Positions 32,672-44,355 of a stretch of DNA of 64,000 bases are shown piece by piece. Within the stretch, counting starts at the first letter, position 1. Each line of letters starts with the position of its first letter. The DNA is taken from the NCBI GenBank assembly GCA_011037195.1, contig JAAEAF010000672.1, forward strand, positions 415,608 to 479,607, in the 5' to 3' direction. The DNA comes from Triatoma infestans. Taxonomy: Eukaryota; Arthropoda; Insecta; Hemiptera; Reduviidae. The position numbers and the translations under genes were made by a program. The notes below the pieces were generated by a model. That model saw only the letters and a list, made by a program, of their open reading frames with translations, had not been told where the DNA came from and ran no database searches.

Positions 32672-33268
32672 CTCCAGGGAAGGAAGAAGTCAAACTTTCC
32701 GGAACTGGCAGGCCTCCTGCGAGAGCGATCAGCGGGGTCGATGGACTGCAAAGCTAATCAGGGGAGTTAAGGAATGGGTGAGAAGACCGCATGGGGAGGT
32801 AGACTTCTATCTCACCCAACTTCTGAGCGGGTATTTCAGGACGTACCTGAAAAGGATGGGGAAGGCTGAGGAGGACGTGTGCCTCTAGTGCCCGGGAAGC
32901 AGGGATGATGCCTCGCACACCTTTTTTGCGTGTGACCGATGGCAGCGTCTGAGAGGGACTTGGAGGTGGTGATTGGGCGGCAGACTCTAGACTCTCTGGT
33001 AGAGACAATGCTGTTCAGCGAGACAAACTGGAGTCTGATAGCGAGATACGCGAGGGAAATTCTCGTCACAAAGAAGAAGGACCTAGAGGAACAGGAAAGA
33101 AGGAACCCCTAGGGGGATAGGATACAGACCAACCCCTGATGTGCTGGAATCAGCGAATCCAGGCTAGGTCCCAGCAGAGGGGGGTGTTTTAGCCGGTAGT
33201 CTCCGGGAATCCGGCACGGCGTGCGTAAAATGGCATTTCACCACTTTCCGAAAAAAAAAAAAAAAAAA
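32672..33268 (+). mobile_element. R1-like LINE, 5'-truncated 3' end with poly-A
   Basis: GC-rich against its surroundings. The plus frame gives NWQASCESDQRGRWTAKLI, then HGEVDFYLTQLLSGYFRTYL and, after a TAG at the Tyr of the motif, CPGSRDDASHTFFACDRWQ. This is the C-terminal Cys/His motif (C-x2-C…H-x4-C pattern, first part damaged) typical of R1/TRAS-type elements, which are often inserted in rDNA or telomeric repeats. Coding ends near 33112, a ~140-bp 3' UTR follows, then an A run of 18 (33251-33268). Truncation, poly-A and TSD fit target-primed integration. This copy is outside any rDNA. Confidence 0.85.
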
Positions 33269-34326
33269 TCCTGGTGTGAACATCACACACAACTTTCTCT
33301 TACTCCCCCATTCTCAAAAAAGGATAATTTGACAAATTTGATGAGTTTTGTGTACCAAATTTAATCAAATCGTCTTCGTCGAAAACTGAAAAACCTGTTC
33401 ATAAAAAGCGCACTTTTTCCGTTTTTAACTAATTTTCTTGAAACTCGGAATTTCAGCCATCTAGTTATTTCTAACAAATTATGGTTGGATGATAGAATTG
33501 TATAATCAACTAGGATAGCACTTTGATGAAAATCTAACCCCACCCCTCCCCTAAAAGTGCCCTTAAAAGAATTTTCCCAGATAAATGTTTTAGATAAAAG
33601 TTGTAGTTCTTTGCATGTTTAGTTTATATACGAAGTTTCCAAAAAAATCGTCGGAGCCATTTTTGAGAAAATTGCGAAAAAGTGAATAAATCATTTGTTA
33701 AAGTGTAAAGTACCCGCACTTCCGGTTTATCCGATTTTTTTTCAAACTGGATTTCAGCAACATATTTTAATTTTCTATTAACATTATTAGAAATGACAAG
33801 AATTGTCCCCTTAATACAAACTGACAGACAACTTTTAGATGGAAACCTAAACCCCCACTGCTCCCCCCCAAAAGTGCCCTTCAATGCATTTTCTCGGAGA
33901 ATGTTTCAAAATAAAAGTTGTAGCTTTCCATTGTTATGGGTGGTTGAAATGTTGACGTTTTTAAAGAAAATCCGGAGCCAATTTTTTGAGAAAATCGCAA
34001 AAGTAAAAATCCACTAGTAAAAGTGTACTATCCGTTTGAGTAATTTTTGACAGATACCGTAACATCAAAATCTCCATGGTGACCCCTAAACGGAATATCA
34101 AATTTCAACTTTCCTACGATTTTTCGTTTTTGAGCTATGCTGTTCACATACATATATACACCACACGCCACACACACAACACACCCAACCACACAGGCCA
34201 TTTGCTAAAAACCACTTTTTTGGACTCAGGGGACCTCAAAACGGATATTTCCGGTGAAAACTCGATATCGAAAATTTGACACGATTACAATACTTCCTCT
34301 TACTAGGAGTTACAGAAAGTAAAAAT
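33261..34326 (+). mobile_element. Family H repeat, full-length, in an R1-like poly-A tail
   Basis: 5' end aaatcctggtgtgaacatca, then caactttctcttactccc. Two internal units (starts near 33429 and 33716), a (CA) core (34146-34195), aaaaccacttttttggactc and ggacctcaaaacggatattt, with hairpin acttcctcttactaggag and tacagaaagtaaaaa at the end. Because the R1-like TSD lies directly beyond it, this copy entered the poly-A tail after the R1-like insertion. Confidence 0.85.
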
Positions 34327-34455
34327 AATAATATTGAAGCCAACATTAAGTAGAAATAAAACTTTCATATTTGGTAACTAGAAAGTGCTGTAATTGTTTC
34401 ACCCGAATTTGTTCGCAGGTAAAGATTTAATTGAATTTTTCTTAAATATTTCACA

Positions 34456-35815
34456 TCTTCATTCCGTTTGCTTTTATGTAAAAATACAAACAAAAATTAT
34501 AATCAAAAGTGACAATGTCTTTAAATGAAACTTTAAATAATTTTTTTTTTTGTTTTAATAATTATATGTTTGATTTATTTGGACAAATATTGGTGTAAAA
34601 AGAAAGGTTAACAGAACCTCTGTAGGTAAAACACAAAAACACTTACCACTAACAGCTCAATTGCTTCTTTTAAAATGAATGGTACCATTTCCGTGCACTA
34701 TATTTGAAAGTAGATAAATGAAGTGTAAGTTATTTATTGGGCAGGTCGATTGTCAATGTGCTTAAAACTCTTTTCTTTTTTTCTTTTTTCTTTTTTGGAA
34801 AAAAGAAAAAAACGAAAAAAGCCTCAACTGAAACAAAACCTAACTTAGTACTAACTCAGCAGATAAATGCTTGGAAAAGTAAAAAGCACCAAATACATAA
34901 AAACAAAGAAAACTCTCTTAAACACACTCAGACACAAATACACACACACACAACACACACATAAGAGTTTACTAACAAGTAAAAAGAAGGCACCGAAATG
35001 ATTTCAAACGTTAAGAGAATCAAGGCTTTAATTGAAATTCTAGTAGCTTTCATGGAAGTGCGGCAATATCAGTAAGTATTAAAGAAAAGCGCCCAGACGC
35101 TTTTCCTATTTAGCCAACCTTCACTGGAGAAACTTTCAAGTTTAATTAAATATGTTACTGAATAGAATCCGAACACACTAAAATATACACTTTTTTATAT
35201 AAAGTTATTCAATTCAAGCCATACAGTAAGCAAGAAATAGTAAGGTAGGAAGAAACTGTCTGCACTGATTATGACATTCAGAGTTCTAAAAACGTGTGTT
35301 TTTAACGTTACATGTTTCAATTAGTAATTTTATCAAATGGTAATAATAATTTTCATTTATATTATCTTCCTTCTTCCTTAATAATATTATTATTATTACG
35401 CAGAATTAGATTGTAGGAAGATTAAATATTTAATGGCCAGTAATATTTACTATTCGACATATATATATACACACACATATACATGCAGACACATAATATA
35501 TTTACAAAACTCTTGCGGTACATAACTCCAGTACTAATGTCCAGGTTATTTCCAAGGCAGGAAAGAAAGAATAAAAAAATACCTTGGACAAATTCCTGGA
35601 CAACCTGGATAAATGGCTCAAACTGAATCCTTTTAAATCTTAACCAGTAACCGTTTGTTGGAAAAACAAATAATGTAATAATATTAAATAAATCATAAAA
35701 TTACTAATTATGTGATAGTATCTCATGCATCTATCTTTTCACCAAATATGATTTATTGGATAGCAGTAGTGGTTACAGTTTTAATTGATATTAAAAAAAA
35801 AAAATCATTATTTCA
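34456..35815. other. No recognisable feature
   Basis: AT-rich with (CA)-type runs at 34938-34960 and (AT)n at 35461-35485. Confidence 0.5.
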
Positions 35816-35819
35816 ATTG

Positions 35820-36240
35820 TGGGATACTGCGGCATATTCGCGAGACAGGTTCGCTTGGCAAAGAAAAGGATAGAAATGGTTCAGCCAAACATGCCAGTCT
35901 CAGTGAACACCTTCAAACGGACTGCCGCTTCCAAGTTTCCAAATACAAGCGCTGAACAACCATAGATCTATGCGGAGGGAAAGTAATGTCAGGCGCAAGT
36001 CGTCCCAAGAGGACGCATCCTCCTCGATTTACCGAAAAGAATCACCAGCATTTATCTGCTTTCACATGCTAACTAGGCACGAATATTTTATAAGACCATC
36101 TCCATCGAATAGGTGTTTTGAGGCACACATCCTGCTCTGTGCAGAGCGGAAATGGTCAATTAGGATTGTAGAATTGAAGATTTTTCTGTCTTCCAAAGTG
36201 AAAAGAGCAGTTAACTCTATGTGGTAAAACTGGTTGTTCC
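35820..36240. other. GC-richer patch of unknown origin
   Basis: About 400 bp with clearly higher GC than its surroundings and a plus frame 35970-36227 of 85 codons. No motif is recognised. It could be an old LINE or host exon fragment; I cannot tell. Confidence 0.35.
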
Positions 36241-36689
36241 TAACTGATTCTTAATTTCTCTTGATAGTGGTATTTTATATACGTATTATTACAAATATAA
36301 TGTAATATATATGAAGAACAGTTAGTAAATGTTTTATTATATTGTAGAATATTAGTTAAAAGTTTTAAGTAGATAAAAAGCACATTAATTAAGGTGAAGA
36401 TATTACTGCACGTCTTGCTAAACAAAATATTAGTTTAAACTTTAAATGGCAAAATGTTGCTATAAACAGACAGACAAACAAGCAGATAAGTTTTTTGTTA
36501 GCAAATAACATTTTAATCTTGTCTTCATTAACGATTATGCAATTACTTTTTATAAGTGTTCCTCAGAGCAGAATTAAATTATATAATGTAATGCTTGAAA
36601 TAGTTACTAGACTATAATAAAGTTGATAATTATGAAGATATAGTGTTAATTATTTACATAATTTTCTCTTATTGCAATTTAAATTGTTT

Positions 36690-37500
36690 TTCTTCAAACT
36701 TGGAGTTTTCACTCAACTTAACTGGCTACTCGGGAAAGTGTTTCAAACAAAAGTGATAGGCCTATATATAATATATAATATATATGTGTGTGTGTAGTCA
36801 GATTACCAAGTTCAAAGAAACTATTGCTACCTATACTGAGAAAAACTGGGGGAAAAAAAGGAAAAACAAGAAGTAAATTCGTACTTGATCGGCGGGATTA
36901 ACTCCGTAGTAGCGTGCTGGACCTGGAATGTAGAGCAGAGTTATCGGATTGGAGCCCAACAGCGCTGTCCTTAGGTTTTCTCGCCCTAGCAGCCTTTACA
37001 GTTTACTGTCCAGGTGAAAGGAAATGTTGACTGTAGTGGGAAAACACTGGCCGGAAGCAGGCAATGCACTGAAAAGTCTCAGAATTTTGTGGTAACTATA
37101 TGGCGGGGGGCTTTGGATAGCGTAGGGTTCGTCCAATACGTGTCCAAGACGTTTGTGGCAATACGTTTAATTCTTCTTGTTACGTAGAATGCCTTATGTT
37201 ATTACTTTAGTTATGTAGATGATAAAATCATTTAATAAATAGAAATGGTATTTCAGAAGAAAGCCTTCCCCTCCCCATTACTTCCCCCCCCAAAACTCTA
37301 AAATACATTTTCCCGAAAGAGTTTTCCAAATAAACGCTCTTTATACATATGTATAGATCCACCAACATGTCGAACTAGATGGTCGAACATAGGGATCCTA
37401 AAAACATGTATTTCCTAGATTAAAACCTAGATATAAAAATTTGGACACGATCACAATAGTTCCGCTTATCAGCAGTAAAAGCAAGTAGCAAAATATAAAA
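36690..37500 (+). mobile_element. Family H repeat, degenerate, split by a SINE
   Basis: Left part: ttcttcaaacttggagtttt, caaagaaactattgc. Right part: cccctccccattacttcccc, cctaaaaacatgtatttcc, acacgatcacaatagttccg. The SINE at 36888-37125 lies between. Confidence 0.65.
36888..37125 (+). mobile_element. SINE family B, degenerate copy
   Basis: Head ggcgggattaactccgtagt; body ctttacagtttactgtccag, aacactggccggaagcaggc, aatgcactgaaaagtctc. A and B boxes are damaged. Confidence 0.65.
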
Positions 37501-38805
37501 GAAAGCAAAAAATTCTTTTCAAACTAGTCCAAGTATCCGGAAATTTGAATGGTTTATTGTTAAATAGAAATTGGTAACAAAACCAATTTATTATGGGTAC
37601 ATTACATATTGATAATAATAAAGACTCTGGAAACTTTTAGTTTAATTAAGTTGGCAGTGGAATTTCAGAATAGTATGCAAGTTGGAATTAGTTCAGTGCT
37701 ACAAGAACTGTTTATAAAATCACAGTACTAACAAAAACAAACAAAACACGACCAGTTTTATTGCAAGAAATAAAAAAAAAAAGTTGCTTAATCATAAGAA
37801 TCTGAGGAAGTTATGTACCGTCTTAAGAAGTGCAAGATGAAGATATAAACAAAAGTGCCAACAACAAATGAAATATTGAACTTCCCCCCTCTTCTTCCGA
37901 CAGAAATGAGAAGAAAAAAAACTCTTTATTCTCTAAGAATAAAGTAATAAAGTGCATGGTGGGGATTTAAGCGAAGTGAAGAAGTTGTAGGAAGTGTAAG
38001 GACTAAACAGCGAATGATAATAGGAGTCACAGAGGCTTTTATTCTTGTAAGAAGAGAGGAAGGATGTTTTAGTAGAACTTGGGAAAGAATACGAACAGTA
38101 CAGTGGAAGAGGACGAGAGGGAATGTGATGCGCAACGTACCCCTAATAAAGCAGTATAAGGCAGAAGGCCTGGGTTTCCAGCCAATCCCTGTGAAATGAT
38201 TATGTAAAGCAGGGTTTTAGCCAGTCTTGCACGCCGACTGCCTTTTCCGAAACCTATCTTCCAGTTTACCCCTTACCATTTCTTTTTCTCTCTCCTTCTT
38301 TGCTCAAATATTGGATGCAGCAGAAAACCTCTTCAAAGCGGATAATTCCCCCATTTCTATTGACTACTAAAAATAAGCTATGTTCTTCTTATAGACTTTA
38401 TTTTTCTGAATATCTAAAAATAATGCACTTTTATTTCGTTTATTTAATTTGAAAAAACAAAAAGTTTAAATGACAAAAAATAGATTAAATTGACAAAATC
38501 ATTCGGTTTTGATAAACGATTTTCAACTTTTTGGTAAGCCTAGAAAAACTAAAGGATTTTAAAGATAAATAATAGCCCACTGTTATTGTTTATTGCCATG
38601 GACGACGCTAGATAGAAAACATCAACAAGAAGTTGAGAAAATTTCGTCTCAGATAGGATGGACTTCGCGCTCTGTGAGAATGGATCTATTGGTTTTTCAG
38701 AAGACTCGCCATAACTAGTTTCTAGAATCTTCATTATAACATAAATGTTTTGGAAGAAATGCTGAAGAAGGTGAAAAGAAGATAAAAATTAAAGTAATGT
38801 AGGTT
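37501..38805. other. No recognisable feature
   Basis: Includes a less AT-rich patch at 37925-38270. I find no family signature. Confidence 0.45.
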
Positions 38806-38814
38806 ACTTGTTAT

Positions 38815-39075
38815 GGTAGGATCCGCAGAGCTGGAAAGCATCAGAGATATTTTCCGTGATAGCCTGCTTTTTTTGGTAGTCATCGACCAGTTTCGAGCGT
38901 TCGCCCTCACCATCAGGATGTCTTGACAAAACAGTATGATAACAGAGACTTGCACTAGACTGTTTAAACTGATTTTGCTCTGTGCAAGTCTATGTTAACA
39001 ACTGTTTTTCAAGACATCCTGATGATAAATGAACGCCATAAAAAAAAATGATGACCAAATAAAATGAAGCGAAGT
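38815..39075. repeat. Second PLE-arm pair, head to head
   Basis: The left part (38815-38985, ccgcagagctggaaagcatc and tagcctgc) is the outer arm of the PLE at 1720. From about 38955 it is followed by an inverted, more decayed copy that ends near 39075 (gatgaccaaataaaatgaag). The minus strand of the left part keeps CATC-CTGATGG…GAAAC-TGGTC-GATG (38881-38920). The right copy keeps CATC-CTGATGA (39015-39025) and GATGACC, but the middle is replaced by A-rich DNA. Confidence 0.65.
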
Positions 39076-39420
39076 GCTATGATGATATGATGTAAGTTTT
39101 GACAATGAATTTAACGATGAGAAAATTTGATAATGATATAAGTTTTAACAATGAATTTAACAATGTGAAAATTTGATAATGATATTAATTATATAGAATT
39201 AAAAACATAAAATTAACAACTTATGATACATAAATATATGATATTTGTTTAATTAACAATAAAATCAAAAAATTAACATGTAAATGTTATGGAAAAGATT
39301 TAACATAGAAAATGAGATTAGAAAAGAAACGTAACATACAATCAGTCTATCTCGGAAAATATCTCTGATAATGGAGATTAACCTACAGAAGGAAACGGAT
39401 TGCCCGAAGAGGATTATTCA
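39076..39420. other. No recognisable feature
   Basis: AT-rich, with a short imprecise direct repeat (tgaaaatttgataatgata) near 39120-39185. Confidence 0.5.
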
Positions 39421-39423
39421 ACG

Positions 39424-39800
39424 CTGTGAAGAGAGGTTTACTGAACAAAATGGAAGTGATCAAAGGAGCAAAAAAAGCCGCATTTAAAAGACCTTTCTTC
39501 CGTTGCTTACATCCTGGACTGTGTTATCAAGAAATTTTAATAACAAGACACTTATGCAAAGTCCAGGCAATCGAAATGAGATTTCTTCGTAAAAGTCAAA
39601 TTATGAAACACAGTTCTAGGGAAGAATGTAATTTACTGTAGAGGAAATAATAAGTCAGAACAGACTCAGATGGTTCGGTCACTAGCTAAGAATGGATAAA
39701 GTAAGTGTTGCCATAATTACCTACAAAGACCGAGTGGCCGACCTAATGGGAGGTGGCTTTAGGTCGTAGAAGGAGTTCTACTGAAGTTAGGCATAATAAT
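39424..39800 (+). pseudogene. RTE-like LINE, C-terminal fragment
   Basis: The plus strand encodes KVQAIEMRFLRKSQ and, in other frames after stops, RLRWFGH (about 39685-39705), blocks found near the end of RTE/BovB-type and related endonuclease-RT proteins (…VEMRFLRR…RLRWFGHV). Multiple stops; no RT core remains. Confidence 0.6.
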
Positions 39801-40029
39801 GTAGAAGAAAGGTGACAGACCTGGATAACTGGGTAAAGTACCCAAGATCCGGTCAGGATGCCTCTAGAAGTAGAAGAATTAATTACTTTTTTTTTTTATT
39901 TATTAATTTATTTTGCAACTGTATACAATGTACAACAAGCAAAATTTATGAGTGCGTAATTTGTGTACATATATATATATTAGTCAATATATACATATGT
40001 ACTTGTTACTTGAGAGATATGAACTACGA

Positions 40030-40580
40030 CCATCCAGTGATGGTAGCCGTTAGTTTGCCACTATGGCTAGCTTACACTGCAGCTACCCTAGGAGGTCGAC
40101 ATTATACGTTAAGATGGTCGCGTGGCCACCGCCGCTTCAGCCTCCGAAAGGATTTTTGGGCAGTTTTCTGGTGGACATATTCTGGATCAAAGATTTATGG
40201 TGACAATTTAGTTTGGAGTGAAATTTTGTGTAATAATGAAATTGGGCTACACCTGAGATAAATGGAATGTTAAGGTTGGAATGGATTGTGTGGTTGGCGA
40301 CGTAGAAGGGAGCATCAACTACTGTTCTTAGGATCTTAGATTGTAGAGTTTGAAGTCGGTTAAGGATGGATTGTTTTGCAGTGCCTTAGAGTTGTAAGCC
40401 GTATGTCCATTTGGGGGCTAAAAGAGCAGTGTATAGCGTTTTCTTGTTCCTTAAAGTCAGTTTTGAACGTTTGTCAAGTAGTCGTTTTAGCATTTTATAC
40501 CTTAAGTTGCAGTCAATTCGTTTCAGTCTGGTATGAGGCGTCCATATTAGTCGTTTGTCAAGAAATAATCCGAGATTACT
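40030..40580 (-). pseudogene. Jockey-like LINE, post-RT region
   Basis: The minus strand gives LGLFLDKRLIWTPHTRLKRI, then LLDKRSKLTLRNKKTLYTAL, KWTYGLQL, ILNRLQTLQSKILRTVVDAP, FYVANHTIHSNLNIP and, further on, LKRRWPRDHL. These are the successive blocks following the YADD motif of Jockey-type reverse transcriptases in insects. A TAA replaces the Trp expected in LQLWG, and the frame shifts near 40265. A plus-strand frame across it (to 40261) is only an antisense shadow. Confidence 0.85.
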
Positions 40581-40599
40581 TTACTAATAATTGAAAATT

Positions 40600-41200
40600 T
40601 AAAAATTAATGAGCTCATATATTAATAAAATGAAAAGAATCATTATTAAGGAAATTAGACCGTTAAAAATATGGTGTGATACTAACACATGAATTTTTCT
40701 CCTACTCCATTTAAAATTCAAATTTTTCTCATTTCGCTCTCAATAGAAATAAAGTAGTGGTGGGAGGACAATTACCTACTCTGGTATGTTGTACCCTCCT
40801 AGATAACACTGTAATCCAGAAGAGTCCGCCAATAACATTAAGCCAAATCCTTGTAATTTTAAATTTAACCCCAAATTTCAAAATAATTAGAAAGAATTAC
40901 TTAAAATCCTTCTTTTTTTTTCTTCTTTTTTTGAAAAAATGTTAAAATAAAATTGATAGGTATATAACCTTCAATATATAGGGATATAACCTTATTCCGC
41001 GAGGGGTATCCTGTTGCATGCAGCTACTTGGGGAGTAGGGATCCCACGGATTGCCACAGCTGTGTACTCCATGCACTTCGTCAGAAGAGTATACAATACA
41101 CTTAAACTAAATGCACTCTACACTTTCCAGACAAGGACAAGCACAGTACACAAACTAGGGTTTCCGCCTCTAGTTAATTGGTGTAAGCCAAGGGAGAAGG
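40600..41200. other. No recognisable feature
   Basis: AT-rich to 40990, then ~200 bp of more balanced composition (41000-41200) with no motif I can name. Confidence 0.45.
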
Positions 41201-41420
41201 AAGGGACTAGCTCAGTGGTAGCGCACTGGACTAGCAACGCGGAGGTCTCGGGTTCGAATCCAGCACTTAGATTTTCTTTTCCTAGGAGCCTCTACAACTC
41301 ACTGTACGGTGATGAGCAGTGTTGTCTGTAGCTTGACATAGAGGGCTTGGAGGCCGGCTGTGCATTGGAGAAGACGCCGGGGGGGGCACAATAGATCTTT
41401 CAGGTCGCAGTGCGAAAACC
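41201..41420 (+). mobile_element. SINE family B with an Ala-like head
   Basis: Head gggactagctcagtggtagc (A box) with ggactagcaacgcggagg, where AGC lies at the anticodon position as in tRNA-Ala, then cgggttcgaatccagc (B box). The body (cttagattttcttttcctag, caactcactgtacggtgatg, aggccggctgtgcattggag) is the same as in copies that carry a different head. Confidence 0.82.
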
Positions 41421-42760
41421 TCTACAATATATTTGTGTAGTTAACATGGAAATCATTACAGTCATTTATCAAGAAACTTCCCAAAACTCCAAAAATTTAT
41501 TTGATAAATAAATACACTTTCCGGTTAAACCTACTTTCATCAAATTAGAAACTTCTACCATTGATTTTAATTATAAATAAATTAATATTCTACTAGCGGT
41601 AAAAACACAAATTTTACTGAAGTGGTACTACTTGAAGTACTGCTTAACGCTATTGTAATGGGTTCAGATGTCTTGGAGAGAGGTGTTGTGATGCGATGAA
41701 TAGTTGGGAGTTAGAGATTTTTAGAGAGTTGTTACTCGGAATATGAATTACTAATTTACGAAAATAGATATATATATATTTTAAAACAATAATTTAAACG
41801 TTTGAAAAGATAAACTACAATTAATTTAAATTGATTTAAATTGTAACTAGAATGCACAACTATAATGATGATAAATAAATATATGTTTAAATACTTAGAT
41901 AGGACGCGCTCCGATGTATGAATTATGTCACTGGTAGGATCTTGATGTTACGCTGATAAAATACTGAAGAATAATCCTCCCCACTTCCTGTTGAGAGACG
42001 TTATATTGCCATCACTCTCACATTGATAAATCTGTAATTACGGGTCACACTAAAACATCTCTAGTGTGTTGACCCTAGGTCTTGAATAGGTCTGGCAACA
42101 GGTGTTGGCGGTTATCACAAGACTGTAGCCAGGTGGTCGGTCTTTTGAGTGTTTGTTTATTGCCGTGTGTTGACCCTAGGTCTTGAATAGGTCGGCGAAC
42201 AGGTGTGGCAACTGGTGATGGTAGTTATCAAAGGACTGTAGCCAGGTGGTCGGTCTTTTGAGCGATTTGTTGATTTTTGTATATTGGCCAGGCGGCTTCT
42301 GTGTACTGACCGTGTAATGTCCCTTTTGAAGCAGTGTGTCTTTGGCGGTTTCTGTCCTTGGCGGTCCCTTTGACGTGCACTGACCGCGGCTCTTGACCTG
42401 AATAATAGAGCGACTGGCTGACACCACTAGTTATAATTTTTTATAATTAAATATTATATATTTTCCTTCTGTTATCACTCCTTCGTTATCACTCCTCTTG
42501 TTATCACATTACACTATCCTTCAAGAAATCAAATTTCCCGGGAATATATTTTAGATAAAAATGAATAGTAAATTGTATACAAAATTTAAAGAAAATCATA
42601 AAGGCCGTTTTCAAGGAAATCGCGAAAAACTAAAAAAAAAACACTTCCGGTTAATGAATTTAAATGGAAACTTCCGTGTCAGATGTGATGATTAGTACCA
42701 AAATAAAATATGAAGTTTGAGATTTTTACGATTTCTATTTTTCGTGTTACATCTCTCAAC
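41421..42760 (+). mobile_element. Family H repeat, split by a solo LTR
   Basis: Left part: cactttccggttaaacctac, actgaagtggtactacttga. It resumes at 42514 with aatttcccgggaatatattt, agaaaatcataaaggccg, cacttccggttaatgaattt and cttccgtgtcagatgtgatg. Both true ends are missing. Confidence 0.78.
41654..42513 (-). mobile_element. Solo LTR, family D, copy 3, with internal tandem duplication
   Basis: 860 bp, with TGTAATG (41654) and CATTACA (42513) termini in perfect inverted form and an exact CTAT duplication on both sides (41650-41653, 42514-42517). Collinear with the other D LTRs on the minus strand. A ~110-bp unit (gtgttgaccctaggtcttga … gccaggtggtcggtcttttg) occurs twice in tandem at about 42063-42150 and 42170-42262, explaining the greater length. 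No retroviral internal region is attached. Confidence 0.87.
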
Positions 42761-43155
42761 TTTTTTTTAAAAAGAAAAATTTTTAGTTATATTCAATTTT
42801 CCTTAATGGTTAAAGGAAAAAATTAATTGGATGGACATTAAAGTAGTAAAAAAGGAATCTGAAAATTTCATCAGAAAGGTAGTCAGTAATTAGGTGGGTG
42901 GAATTAATTTAGTAAGAGAGAAAGACACCCTCTTCAAACACTTTACTGTTCAAACGACGACAGACGTAGCTAAAGGAAAATTAATATATGAGGTCGAAAA
43001 AATGTTTCTAACCAATGATCTTTCTCTTTCCTCCAACTCTCTCTCTATCTCTCATTCTCTCTCGGTTCTTCAAACGAAAAATTTCACGATGATTAAACTT
43101 CATATTTCACGTACTCACATACCAAAAGTTATGCGTGCGGCGGTCATATTCCCTG
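42761..43155. other. No recognisable feature
   Basis: AT-rich, with a CT-rich run (43020-43065). The 88-codon plus frame here has no family motif. Confidence 0.5.
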
Positions 43156-43159
43156 GATA

Positions 43160-43435
43160 ACTCTTTATAAAAAACTTTGTCCCCATTATACAAAATTAGT
43201 TCTTATTAAAAACCCGTAATTTCGGTTAACCAGTTTCTTCAAATTTGGAGTAGCAGCAATGTTTTTAATGTATATTAATATTATAGAGGAGACAGAACCG
43301 TACATTATACTGAAGTGGTCCTTTAGGGGTTAGTGTTAATGCTAATTTCCCCCCCTCTAGAACTTTTAAAAAATTAATTTACCCGGAAAAAAAATTGAAA
43401 TAAAAATGATAAGAAATTATGTTTGTTGCTAGTAT
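43160..43435 (+). mobile_element. Family H repeat, partial
   Basis: gtaatttcggttaaccagtt, attatactgaagtggtcctt, cccccctctagaac, aatttacccggaaaaaa. Internal unit only. Confidence 0.7.
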
Positions 43436-43945
43436 TATTTATTTATTTGTACGTCTATAAGATTACATCCTTTACATACAGAGTGACTATAAAAAAGTGA
43501 AGAAAATTATACAAGAAAAATAAATTATAAACAATAGAGCAGAGCTACTTGCTTAATAAACAGAAATAATAAGCATTGCACATTTAATCAGAACAAAATT
43601 AACTAAAGTAATAAACACACAAAAGCAAAGTAAATAATTGCTACTTGATGAAGACTTACCATCCTGGACATCTTAATTCTTATATAGATTTTGAATGTGA
43701 ACTTAGTAATTTGCCCAATTCTTAAAAGAAGAAATTTTTTGATTTTATAAAACTGTGATTATAACAAATTAGAATAACAGCACTAACATCCTCTCTTGGC
43801 AAATTTATAGATATATTACAAAAAGGAATTCATCTCTAGACAAAATTAGTTACTCTAAATATGGTTTCAATAAGAATATTTATTCAAAAGTATAGAAAGA
43901 CAAATCCTATCACTAAACCTATATAGATCAATCAATCATTAAGAA
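43436..43945. other. No gene; possible LINE 3' end on minus
   Basis: ttatttatttatttgtacgt at the left edge could be an A-rich tail read from the other strand; nothing coding can be supported. Confidence 0.35.
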
Positions 43946-43949
43946 TTTG

Positions 43950-44355
43950 TACTGCCATTTTGTAATACAAACTTTGGAATGTAACTCCTAATGTTTGGCC
44001 TCCATTTTATTATTCCTCAATCAATAAATTAGAAAGAATACAGAATAAGTTTCCATGCATGATATGCCACATGAAGACCTTATAGAAACATTGAACACAT
44101 TGTGCCTCCCTTCTCTCGAATCTTGTCGAGCAGCAACTGAACTAGTTTTTCAGTTACGACTCAACCATCGTGCTAAATAAAATAACATTTAACATCCCGC
44201 TAGCCTCAGTTAGAAATAAAAATCTTTCTCTCATTTCTTATACCAGGAGAGACCATCTTTCAATATCATCAGAATCTTATCTCTTCTATCTGTCCTATCT
44301 GCCTTATGGTAAAAGAATTAAGAGAAGAGCAAACAAATTATTTAACATCGACTAA
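43950..44355 (+). pseudogene. CR1/L2-type LINE, C-terminal fragment
   Basis: The plus strand encodes INKLERIQNKF (post-RT helix), then LCLPSLESCRAATELVFQLR and, after stops, PLASVRNKNLSLISYTRRDH with a basic C-terminus ending RRANKLFNID. These are the spaced blocks at the end of CR1-like ORF2 proteins (LE-IQ-KFLR…L--RR---DL…R---LF----R). Stops and frame changes near 44085 and 44178 make it a pseudogene. Confidence 0.75.

Larger units (their letters stand above)
32010..34455. repeat. Repeat segment H2, copy 2, interrupted
   Basis: Same segment as 28340-29085, interrupted between 32671 and 34330 by an R1-like fragment and a family H copy. It carries a near-duplicate 'caggattttccaggattctc' not seen in copy 1. 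Confidence 0.8.

Noticed and set aside
39812..40261. 149-codon open frame on the plus strand
   Set aside because: It runs antisense to the Jockey-like coding blocks at 40030-40580, contains a T-run-encoded Phe stretch, and has no family motif.
42894..43160. 88-codon plus frame with a Ser/Leu-rich part
   Set aside because: The Ser/Leu stretch comes from a CT-rich run; no family signature.
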